DNA of 7,630 nucleotides. It comes from DASRCB01 sp035653295. GTDB taxonomy: Bacteria; Acidobacteriota; Terriglobia; Bryobacterales; Bryobacteraceae. Location: NCBI GenBank assembly GCA_035653295.1, contig DASRCB010000061.1, positions 1 to 7,630 on the forward strand, read 5' to 3'. Below, one piece after another: positions 1 to 6,583 of the stretch (within the stretch, counting starts at the first letter, position 1; the number at the start of each line of letters is the position of its first letter). The translations under genes were made by a program, and so were the position numbers. The notes beneath the pieces are model-generated. The model saw only the letters and a program-made list of their open reading frames with translations, was not told the origin of the DNA and ran no database searches.

Positions 1-1506
1 GCCGCCGTAATCCTGGTAGCGGCCGTTGTGCACGCCGACCATGATGGCGAAGCGCTGGATGCCGAAGGAGAGTCCCTCGAAGAACTCCGCCGCGGGGCCG
101 CCGTTGTTCGGGTTAATGGCCACGCCCCCCGCTAGCCCGACGGAGCACACGTATCCGGCCGGATGCCATGGCGCGCCATTTTTCGCCCACGGGCAGTGGA
201 AATTCGCCATCCGCCATTCCACGAATACCCCGGGCATGAACTGATATGAGGATCTGCCCTTGTACCCCAGCACGGAAGTGGGACCACAGGGCGGCGAGCC
301 TGCCGCGGCGCCGGCGCACGAGGCGGCCTGCCCCGGCGTAAACGGCCCGGTGGTCGTAGCAAGCTGGCGGCCCCCCAGAAGCGAGGCGATCGCTCCGACG
401 GACAGGTCCAGGTGTGGCACAGCTTCGTAATATGCCGTGAAGACGATATTGTCGAACGCCGGGTCCTTCGTGATCGCGTCCTTGCAGGAAATCGTCTCCG
501 TCACCTGTTTGCCGGAGAAGTAAGCCATGGGCAGGACCTGCTCTGTGAAGGTCGCGGGGTCGAGATTGCTCAGAAAATCCCATATCTGGACCATCAGCTT
601 GCGTTTGTCGCTCGTGTCCGAAAGATGATCCTTCAGAAGGGCAATGCGCGCTTTCGTGGCAATGAGATGGTTTTGTGCGTCACGAAACTTCTGGGCCAGA
701 TCCGGACGAGATGGCAGAGTATCCTTCTGGAACTGCGCCAAAGCCGCGTCGATCTGGTCCAACTGAAGCCCGACGCCCGCAAAAACGTCGAGTCGCCTCT
801 GGACCGCCCTGATAGTGTTCTTCAGGTCATCGATTGCGTTAGCGACAGCAACATCGGAGCTAAACGTAAATTTCCAGTCCTTCCGGACAGCGGTCCTGAA
901 GGACCTGTAGGCATCCTGGATCGCATCGTAATCAGTGTTGGCGCTCTGCCCAAGACGGTCAATGCTCTGTTGGATCGCTTCGATGTCCGAGGCTGGCAGC
1001 GGTGGCAGCGCAGCCACGCGCTCCTGCAACGTGAGCGCCGAGTCCGACTGGACCAAAGCCTCGGGGCCGAACGGAACCGCCGCCGGTACCGCGCCAATCG
1101 TTCCAACCGCCGTCAGCAGGCTGCCCACGTTGGTGCTCAGATCGCGCGTCGGAGCTGTTGGCGTGGCGGCCACGGTACAAGCCATGAATGGAGAGCTGTT
1201 CTTGAGCAGGATCGCCGCTTCGCCGCGCGGGGTGGCCTTGAGCGTGATAAACGGCGGCACCTGAACGTCCCAGTGCGCGTGCGGCATCAGAGGGCCGTGC
1301 GAGTCGCCAGGCTCCGGTACGTTGCTCATGTTGATCGTTACCTTGCAGGGCGATTTTGACAGGTATTCGTCGCACTCAGGCCACCGTTCGACAATTCCTC
1401 GTAGCTCCTGCGGCGTAGGATTGGGATACCGCACTGTGCCCACATCCTGGGCCATGGCGGCACAGCTCGCAAGTAGTGTGATAACGAGTATTCGGAATCG
1501 AAACAT
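1..1506 (-). CDS. Exported protein of unknown function (C-terminus beyond window)
   Basis: I do not recognise the family. The frame is open from an ATG at 1506 to the window edge without a stop, giving at least 502 residues. The start is supported by a G-rich Shine-Dalgarno (AGGGGG, four bases before the ATG) and by an export signal: MFRFR, a hydrophobic run ILVITLLA, then SCAAMAQ. LASC fits a lipobox (lipidation at Cys15) and AMA-Q fits a signal peptidase I site, so it is either a lipoprotein or a fully exported protein. Residues about 65-110 look beta-rich, residues about 170-315 are charged and heptad-like (probably helical or coiled coil), and the last third is rich in Gly, aromatics and Cys, with a beta-barrel-like texture near the cut end. 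It lies downstream of clpP on the same strand, 91 bases away. Confidence is high that it is a real exported protein; its role is unknown. Confidence 0.82.
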   Translation of the reverse strand, partial: MFRFRILVITLLASCAAMAQDVGTVRYPNPTPQELRGIVERWPECDEYLSKSPCKVTINMSNVPEPGDSHGPLMPHAHWDVQVPPFITLKATPRGEAAILLKNSSPFMACTVAATPTAPTRDLSTNVGSLLTAVGTIGAVPAAVPFGPEALVQSDSALTLQERVAALPPLPASDIEAIQQSIDRLGQSANTDYDAIQDAYRSFRTAVRKDWKFTFSSDVAVANAIDDLKNTIRAVQRRLDVFAGVGLQLDQIDAALAQFQKDTLPSRPDLAQKFRDAQNHLIATKARIALLKDHLSDTSDKRKLMVQIWDFLSNLDPATFTEQVLPMAYFSGKQVTETISCKDAITKDPAFDNIVFTAYYEAVPHLDLSVGAIASLLGGRQLATTTGPFTPGQAASCAGAAAGSPPCGPTSVLGYKGRSSYQFMPGVFVEWRMANFHCPWAKNGAPWHPAGYVCSVGLAGGVAINPNNGGPAAEFFEGLSFGIQRFAIMVGVHNGRYQDYGG

Positions 1507-1549
1507 CAGTCCCCCTGTATCCGTTAGCGGAAGCGAAGGGAAAAAGGGG

Positions 1550-1564
1550 ACACAATAACTGTGT
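1550..1564 (-). terminator. Weak candidate terminator after clpP
   Basis: A five-base stem (ACACA / TGTGT around a five-base loop) lies about 35 bases past the clpP stop. On the minus strand it is followed by CCCC and then five T (1545-1541). The stem is short and A/T-rich, so termination would be inefficient at best and could allow readthrough into the exported-protein gene. The rest of the 91-base gap holds only that gene's ribosome binding site. Confidence 0.25.
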
Positions 1565-1597
1565 GGGCCTGTCGATTAGCCCGCGCGCCGGCCGGAT

Positions 1598-2209
1598 CTA
1601 TCGCGTCGGGACCGGCTCCATGGCCCGGTTCGCCACGATCCGGTCGATCATGCCGTACTCCAGCGCCTGCTCCGGCTCCATGATGTAGTCGCGGTCCACA
1701 TCCCGCGCGATCTTCTCGGTCGGCTGGTTCGTCGCGTTGGCGAGGATATCGTTCAGGTTTTGCCGCATGCGCAGGATCTCCCGCGCGTAAATATCGATAT
1801 CCGCCGCCTGCCCGGCCAAACCGCTCATCGACGGCTGGTGAATCAGAATGCGCGAGTGCGGCAGGCTGAAGCGCTTCCCACGCGTCCCGCAGGCCAGCAG
1901 CACCGCGGCCATGGACGCCGCCTGGCCGACGCAGTAAGTCACGATATCGGGCTCGATGAGGTTCATCGTGTCCAGAATGGCCAAACCGGCCGTGATCGAG
2001 CCGCCGGGCGAGTTGATGTAGAGAGAAATGTCCTTCTCCGGGTCCTCCGCCGCCAGAAACAGCATCTGGGCAATAATGAGGTTCGCCACATTGTCGTCAA
2101 TGGGCGTGCCCAGGAAAATAATGTTCTCCTTCAGCAGGCGCGAATAGATGTCGAAAGCCCGCTCGCCGCGGGACGTCTGCTCCACTACCATGGGCACCAG
2201 AACGGACAT
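1598..2209 (-). CDS. clpP: ATP-dependent Clp protease proteolytic subunit ClpP
   Basis: Serine peptidase (family S14) that forms the double-heptamer chamber in which proteins unfolded by ClpX, ClpA or ClpC ATPases are degraded in the cytoplasm. The 203 residues match the usual length. The triad is visible: Ser99 in GQAASMA, His124 in ILIHQP, and Asp174 in the DVDRDYIM segment. The N-terminal LVPMVVEQTSRGERAFDIYS and the oxyanion-region INSPGG are canonical. The N-terminus starts almost at the mature end, so there is little or no propeptide. The ATG at 2209 has a strong Shine-Dalgarno (AAAGGAG, five bases before it). Neither tig nor clpX, its frequent neighbours, is adjacent here: upstream is a divergent U32 gene and downstream an exported protein. 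Nothing suggests it is inactive. Confidence 0.97.
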   Translation of the reverse strand: MSVLVPMVVEQTSRGERAFDIYSRLLKENIIFLGTPIDDNVANLIIAQMLFLAAEDPEKDISLYINSPGGSITAGLAILDTMNLIEPDIVTYCVGQAASMAAVLLACGTRGKRFSLPHSRILIHQPSMSGLAGQAADIDIYAREILRMRQNLNDILANATNQPTEKIARDVDRDYIMEPEQALEYGMIDRIVANRAMEPVPTR

Positions 2210-2342
2210 ATCAGCTCCTTTGAGCGGCCGGCCATGTCGCCGCGTCGCCGTCGCTCAGTTCCCATAATACGTGACCGCGAACCGCGGCCCCGCAAACGCC
2301 GCTGCGAACCGGCGCGCTGCGATACCCTGAAAAGAGCAGCCC

Positions 2343-4853
2343 TTGCCCCGCCCTGAAATTCCCCGCAAGCCTGAAGTGATGAGCCCGGCCGGATACTGGC
2401 CGCAGCTGCGCGCCGCCATCGAAGCCGGCGCCGACGCGATCTATTTTGGCCTGAAGCATTTCACCGCCCGGGCCAAGGTCGGATTCGCGCTGGCGGAACT
2501 CCCGGAGGCTCTGCGCACCCTGCATCGGCGCGGCGTCAAGGGCTACATCACTTTCAACACCCTGGTCTTCGAACACGAACTCGAAGAAGCGGCGCGCACC
2601 ATCGGCGCCATCGCTGAGGCCGGGGCCGACGCGCTCATCGTCCAGGACGTCGGCGTGGTAAAGCTCGCCCGCCGCATCGCGCCCGAGCTGGAACTGCACG
2701 CCAGCACCCAGATGAGCGTCACCGACGCCGAGGGGGTCCGCATGGCGCAGGAACTCGGGGTCCAGCGGGTCACGCTGGCGCGCGAGCTTTCTCTCGACGA
2801 GATTCGCGCCATTCGCGCGCAAACGGACTGCGAGCTGGAGATCTTCGTCCACGGCGCGCTTTGCGTGGCGTACTCCGGGCAATGCTTTTCCTCGGAAGCC
2901 TGGGGCGGCCGCAGCGCCAATCGCGGGCAATGCGCGCAGGCATGCCGCTTGCCCTATGAGTTGATCGTGGACGATGCGCCGCGTCCGCTGGCAGACGCCC
3001 GCTACCTCCTTTCCCCCGGCGACCTGTACACGCTGGAGCACATCCCGGAGATCGTCGCGGCGGGTGTATCCACGCTCAAGATCGAGGGCCGCTACAAGGA
3101 CGAGAACTACGTCGCGCTCACTACCAGCGCATACCGCCGCGCGGTGGATGAGGCCTGGGCCGGACTGGCGCCGTCGACTTCCGTCGAAGAACGACAGCGC
3201 CTGGAGCAGGTGTACTCGCGGGGGCTCGGCCCCTGGTTCCTGACGGGCACGAATCATCAGGCGGTGGTGAAGGGACGCGCGCCGCGGCATCGCGGCGTGC
3301 TGGCGGGAAGGGTGGCGCGCATCGCCGGCGACGCAATTCTGATCCAGCCTGTCGACGGCGTCCTGCTGAAGAACGGCGATGGCGTCGTCTTCGATGCCGC
3401 CGACTGGCGCAGCCCCGAGGAGCGTGAGGAGGGCGGGCGCATTTACGAAATCGCGCCACAGCGGGGCGGGCTGCTGTCACTGCGCTTCGGCAATAAAGCC
3501 GTGGATGTCGCGCGCATTCGCCCCGGCGATCTGCTGTGGCGTACCGACGACCCTGAGATCGAGGCTGCAGCGCGGCCATACACGGCGGCCGTGGCGCCCG
3601 TGCGTCGGCGAGCGGTCCAGGTGCGCGTCACCGCTGTGGAAGGCCGGCCGCTCGTCGCCGAATGGAGCATCTCGGGTCGGCCGGCCGTGCAGGTATGCGT
3701 CGAATCCGCCGAGCCGCTCGGCCGCGCCCGCAACCGCGCACTCGATGCGGACCTGCTGCGCGAGCAGTTCGGGCGCCTCGGAAACACGCCGTATGAGTTG
3801 GGCGAGCTCACGTTCGACATCCAGGGCGCGCCGTTCGCGCCTGCATCGCTGCTGAACGATATGCGACGCGATGCGGTTGACAGACTACAGCAGGCCGAAG
3901 CCGCCCTGCCCGAGATCCACACCAACGATCCAATGCAGGCGTTGCGGGTCCTGTCCCCGGCCGCGAGCGCGGGCGCGGGCGACCCGCGGCTGCATCTGCT
4001 GGTGCGAACGCCGGAACAGCTCGAGGCGGCGCTGGAGTGCCGTCCCGCGAGCATCACCCTCGATTACCTCGATCTGTATGGCCTTCGGCCCTCCGTCGAG
4101 CGCGTGAAGCAGGCCGGACTCGCCGTGCGCGTGGCGAGTCCGCGGATTCTCAAGCCCGGCGAGGAGAAAATCTCCGATTTCCTGATGCGGCTGGAATGTC
4201 CCATCCTGGTGCGATCGGCCGGCCTGCTGCATCGTCTTGAACAGAGCCCCGTGCGGCCGGAGCTGATCGGCGACTTCAGCCTCAACGCGGCAAATTCGAT
4301 CGCCGCCGCGGAACTGCTCGCGCACGGTCTCACCCGCATCACACCCACCCATGACCTGAACGGCGCCCAGGTTTCCGATCTCGCCCGTGCCGTGGGCGCG
4401 GCTGCGATCGAGGCCATTGCCTATCAGCACCTGCCCGTGTTTCACACCGAGCACTGCGTCTTCTGCCGCTTCCTGTCCACGGGCACGAGTTATCTCGATT
4501 GCGGCCGGCCATGCGAAAAGCATCGCGTCGCGGTGCGCGACACCAGCGGACGCGCGCATCCGGTGATGGCCGACGTCGGCTGCCGGAATACCGTGTTCGG
4601 CTCCGAGGCGCAGGAGGCCAGCGGCCATCTTCGCGACTGGCGCCGAGCCGGCATCGCGCATTACCGGCTCGAGTTCGCGCACGAGTCCGCACGCGAAGTC
4701 CGGCGTGTTACTCACGCCTTCGCGGATACGCTGGATGGGCGCATGAGCTTCGAGGAACTGGGCCGAACGCTGCGCATCATCGCGCCGCAGGGCGTCACCG
4801 AGGGCAGTCTGTTCGTTCCCGCGGGCCATTTCAGCCTGCCGGTGCTGCAGTAG
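2343..4853 (+). CDS. U32-family protein with DUF3656-like domain and duplicated barrel (RlhA-like)
   Basis: 836 residues. Residues about 10-280 are the U32 barrel (KPEVMSPAG, GADAIYFG, GYITFNT, HASTQMS). The family signature EIFVHGALCVAYSGQC (166-181) is followed by GQCAQAC, placing Cys174, 181, 197 and 201. Residues about 416-515 resemble DUF3656. Residues about 545-760 repeat the U32 pattern in degenerate form, ending in a second cluster (Cys705, 708, 720, 724 and 747). U32 proteins were named peptidases, but characterised bacterial members such as RlhA, TrhP and UbiU/UbiV act in hydroxylation of rRNA, tRNA or ubiquinone, and UbiU/UbiV carry a 4Fe-4S cluster on such cysteines. A 23S rRNA hydroxylation role like RlhA is plausible but unproven. 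The start is TTG: an in-frame stop lies at 2328-2330, and the next ATG (2379) would cut into the conserved KPEVMSPAG. The ribosome site is weak (AAAGAG). Confidence 0.93.
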   Translation: MPRPEIPRKPEVMSPAGYWPQLRAAIEAGADAIYFGLKHFTARAKVGFALAELPEALRTLHRRGVKGYITFNTLVFEHELEEAARTIGAIAEAGADALIVQDVGVVKLARRIAPELELHASTQMSVTDAEGVRMAQELGVQRVTLARELSLDEIRAIRAQTDCELEIFVHGALCVAYSGQCFSSEAWGGRSANRGQCAQACRLPYELIVDDAPRPLADARYLLSPGDLYTLEHIPEIVAAGVSTLKIEGRYKDENYVALTTSAYRRAVDEAWAGLAPSTSVEERQRLEQVYSRGLGPWFLTGTNHQAVVKGRAPRHRGVLAGRVARIAGDAILIQPVDGVLLKNGDGVVFDAADWRSPEEREEGGRIYEIAPQRGGLLSLRFGNKAVDVARIRPGDLLWRTDDPEIEAAARPYTAAVAPVRRRAVQVRVTAVEGRPLVAEWSISGRPAVQVCVESAEPLGRARNRALDADLLREQFGRLGNTPYELGELTFDIQGAPFAPASLLNDMRRDAVDRLQQAEAALPEIHTNDPMQALRVLSPAASAGAGDPRLHLLVRTPEQLEAALECRPASITLDYLDLYGLRPSVERVKQAGLAVRVASPRILKPGEEKISDFLMRLECPILVRSAGLLHRLEQSPVRPELIGDFSLNAANSIAAAELLAHGLTRITPTHDLNGAQVSDLARAVGAAAIEAIAYQHLPVFHTEHCVFCRFLSTGTSYLDCGRPCEKHRVAVRDTSGRAHPVMADVGCRNTVFGSEAQEASGHLRDWRRAGIAHYRLEFAHESAREVRRVTHAFADTLDGRMSFEELGRTLRIIAPQGVTEGSLFVPAGHFSLPVLQ

Positions 4854-4911
4854 TTCCGTTACGGTCCGGGAAAACCCCGCCTTCCGCGTAAGAGTACAGG
4901 CTTTACACGAT

Positions 4912-4940
4912 TCCCCTGGCCGACCCCTGTGCCGTACCAT
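4912..4940 (+). promoter_or_regulatory. Candidate sigma70-type promoter for the FAD-linked oxidase
   Basis: TTTACA (4912-4917, five of six to TTGACA) and TACCAT (4935-4940, four of six to TATAAT) are separated by exactly 17 bases. This implies a leader of roughly 85 bases before the ATG at 5032. It sits in the 178-base gap after the U32 stop, so the oxidase is probably transcribed separately. The call rests on consensus matching only. Confidence 0.35.
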
Positions 4941-5031
4941 TGAAACCGGCCATCACTGCTGGGGAACGGACTCGGGCAGCGTTGGTTTGTTTAACGACCG
5001 GCGAGAAAGTTAACGATCAGGAGGGAATCGC

Positions 5032-6439
5032 ATGGGGCAATCGCCTCGGATGTCAGCGGGCCCGTCAGCCCAGGCCATTGAAACATTCATTCCGAAGCTG
5101 CGCGGAGCCGTGATTCGGCCCGGCGACGAGCGGTACGACGCGGCTCGCCGTGTCTATAACGCCATGATCGACTGCCGGCCATCGCTGATCGTGAAATGCG
5201 CCGACGTCGCTGATGTGATTCACTGCGTCAACTTTGCGCGTGAAGAAGGCGTGCCTGTGGCCATACGCGGCGGCGGCCACAGCGTTGCCGGCTTCGGAAC
5301 CGTCGCCGATGGGCTCGTGATCGACCTCTCAGCGATGAAAGGCATTCGCGTGGACCCCGTTCACCGCATCGCTCGCGTTGACGGCGGCTGCACCTGGGGC
5401 GACTTCGATCACGCCGCCCATGTCTTTGGACTCGCGACGCCCGGAGGCCTCATCTCCACAACCGGAGTGGCGGGCCTGACCCTCGGCGGCGGCTTCGGAC
5501 ACCTGACCCGGCGCTACGGCCTGGCCTGCGATAACCTGCTGTCCGCCGACGTGGTCACCGCCGACGGCCGCCTGTTGACGGCATCAACAACGGAAAACGA
5601 GGATCTCTTCTGGGCCATCCGGGGCGGTGGCGGTAACTTCGGCGTCGTTACATCGTTCGAGTTCCGGCTGCATCCCGTCAGCGCCGTATATTGCGGGCCG
5701 GTGTTATATCCACTGGACAAGGCCGCCGACGCAATGCGGTTCTTTCGCAGCTTCATGGCCGATGCGCCGCGCGAGCTGAGCGCCTTCTTCGCGTATCTGA
5801 TCGTTCCCCCCCGCGCCCCCGTTTCCCGAACCACTTCACCTGAAAACACTCTGCGGGATTGTCTACGTGTACTCCGGCGACCTGCAGAAAGGCGAGGAGG
5901 TGACGCGCCCCTTGCGCGAGTTCGGCCCGCCCGCGTTCGCTGTGGGGCACCCAGCCCCGTATCCCATGGTGCAGAGTATGTTCGATCCGCTGCTCGCGCC
6001 GGGCCTGCATCACTATTGGAAGAGCGACTTCATGCGCGATCTCAGCGATGGGGTCATCAACGAGCACACTCGTTTTGGTCCGCAGATTCCCACCGTCCAC
6101 TCCGCCATGCACATCTACCCGCTGGATGGAGCGGTGCACGACGTGCTGGCCGACGCCACCGCGTTCGCTTACCGGAACGTGAACTTCACCCACATAATTG
6201 CCGCCGTTGACGAACAACCCACGCCGATGCCGCAGTATCGTGAGTGGGTGCGCGCCTACTGGTCGGCCCTTCGTCCGTACTCGGCGGGAGGCGCTTACGT
6301 CAATTTCCTGATGGATGAGGGCGAGGACCGCGTGGCGAGCAGCTACCAGGGAAACTACAAACGCCTCGCGGCGGTGAAGAAGAAATACGATGCGGGCAAC
6401 GTGTTCCGGGTAAACCAGAACATCCGACCAGTAACATAG
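5032..6439 (+). CDS. FAD-linked oxidase, BBE type, split by a +1 frameshift
   Basis: Flavin oxidoreductase of the berberine-bridge-enzyme-like class; the substrate cannot be read from sequence. The N-terminal FAD domain shows RGGGHS with His83, the expected covalent flavin attachment residue, and a GLTLGGGFGHLTRRYG loop (149-163). The second attachment cysteine of bicovalent members, expected shortly before that loop, is absent. The downstream part ends with the typical BBE motif (NYKRLAAVKKKYD, then NVFRVNQNI). The reading frame breaks at C7 (5806-5812): frame one continues as unrelated residues to a stop at 6210, while the real protein resumes in the next frame as APPFPEPLHLKTLCGIVYVY and runs to 6439. 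Removing one C gives 468 residues, the normal family size. AGGAGG (5019-5024), seven to eight bases before the ATG, fixes the start. Either a sequencing error or a recent inactivation would explain it. Confidence 0.85.
5806..5812 (+). other. C7 homopolymer at the frameshift site
   Basis: Seven consecutive C, followed by GCG and then five C. The protein reads LIVPP before the run and needs the next frame, APPFPEP, directly after it, so one extra C here explains the break. Placing the extra base in the following C5 run instead would give PPRAPFPEP, which fits the usual PPAPPFP-like family pattern less well. Confidence 0.7.
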
Positions 6440-6454
6440 GGTCTCGCGTTTGTA

Positions 6455-6475
6455 GTGCAAGCCTTTGGCTTGCAC
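6455..6475. repeat. Hairpin 1, REP-like palindrome
   Basis: A perfect nine-base inverted repeat (GTGCAAGCC / GGCTTGCAC) around a TTT loop, 15 bases after the oxidase stop. It has no T-tract on the plus strand, so it is not a standard intrinsic terminator for that gene. It shares its core with hairpin 2 next to it. Confidence 0.75.
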
Positions 6476-6480
6476 CTTGT

Positions 6481-6503
6481 GGAGCAGGCCTTTGGCCTGC
6501 TCC
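6481..6503. repeat. Hairpin 2, REP-like palindrome
   Basis: A perfect ten-base inverted repeat (GGAGCAGGCC / GGCCTGCTCC) around the same TTT loop as hairpin 1, five bases further on. The shared core differs from hairpin 1 at two stem positions, and both changes are matched by their partner on the other arm, so pairing is preserved. This suggests a repeat family folded as RNA or single-stranded DNA. Confidence 0.75.
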
Positions 6504-6508
6504 GACCG

Positions 6509-6534
6509 AAAAAAGGCGGGCCTTGCGGCCCGCC
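6509..6534 (-). terminator. Intrinsic terminator of nrdJ
   Basis: On the minus strand, a perfect eight-base G/C stem (GGCGGGCC / GGCCCGCC) with a four-base loop is followed directly by six T (plus-strand A6 at 6509-6514). It lies about 50 bases past the nrdJ stop at 6584. On the plus strand the same hairpin is followed by CAAAAA, so it should stop nrdJ transcription but not the converging oxidase. Confidence 0.75.
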
Positions 6535-6540
6535 CAAAAA

Positions 6541-6563
6541 GCACAAGGTTGCAACCCCTGTGC
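6541..6563. repeat. Imperfect hairpin next to the nrdJ stop
   Basis: GCACA and TGTGC arms enclose a perfect ten-base palindrome, GGTTGCAACC (6547-6556). It is a fourth dyad in the same 144-base gap. Its pairing is imperfect, and it may be chance or a degraded copy of a repeat unit. Confidence 0.35.
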
Positions 6564-6583
6564 CTCCCACCAGGAAATTCAGC

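Noticed and set aside
412..1359. Plus-strand open frame of 315 codons
   Set aside because: It is antisense to the exported-protein frame, which has a signal peptide and ribosome site; this frame is Arg/Gln-rich without recognisable motifs.
2264..2269. TATTAT on the minus strand as a clpP -10 box
   Set aside because: A good hexamer at a sensible distance, but no -35-like sequence is found 16-18 bases upstream, so it is not called.
1760..2356. Plus-strand open frame of 198 codons over clpP
   Set aside because: Antisense to an unambiguous clpP; composition is typical of a GC-rich shadow frame.
2211..3290. Minus-strand open frame of 359 codons
   Set aside because: Antisense to the conserved U32 barrel and without family features.
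2343..4853. Annotation as a collagenase or peptidase
   Set aside because: The U32 peptidase label is historical; better-studied relatives are Fe-S hydroxylation factors, and no protease catalytic site is evident.
4854..4900. Terminator after the U32 gene
   Set aside because: Only a tiny CCGTTACGG dyad without a T-tract; nothing convincing.
3885..4940. Minus-strand open frame of 351 codons
   Set aside because: Antisense to the second half of the U32 gene, which has clear conserved cysteine motifs in the sense frame.
4991..5016. Direct repeat TTAACGA (4991-4997 and 5010-5016) before the oxidase
   Set aside because: Seven bases spaced 19 apart could be an operator, but there is no regulator nearby and chance is not excluded. 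A -35/-10 reading of TTGTTT and TTAACG here would start transcription inside the ribosome site.
5753..6544. Minus-strand open frame of 263 codons
   Set aside because: Antisense to the BBE C-terminal half; no motifs.
6455..6563. Possible CRISPR-like array
   Set aside because: The units are palindromes of differing sequence with 5-11 base gaps; there are no uniform direct repeats or spacers.
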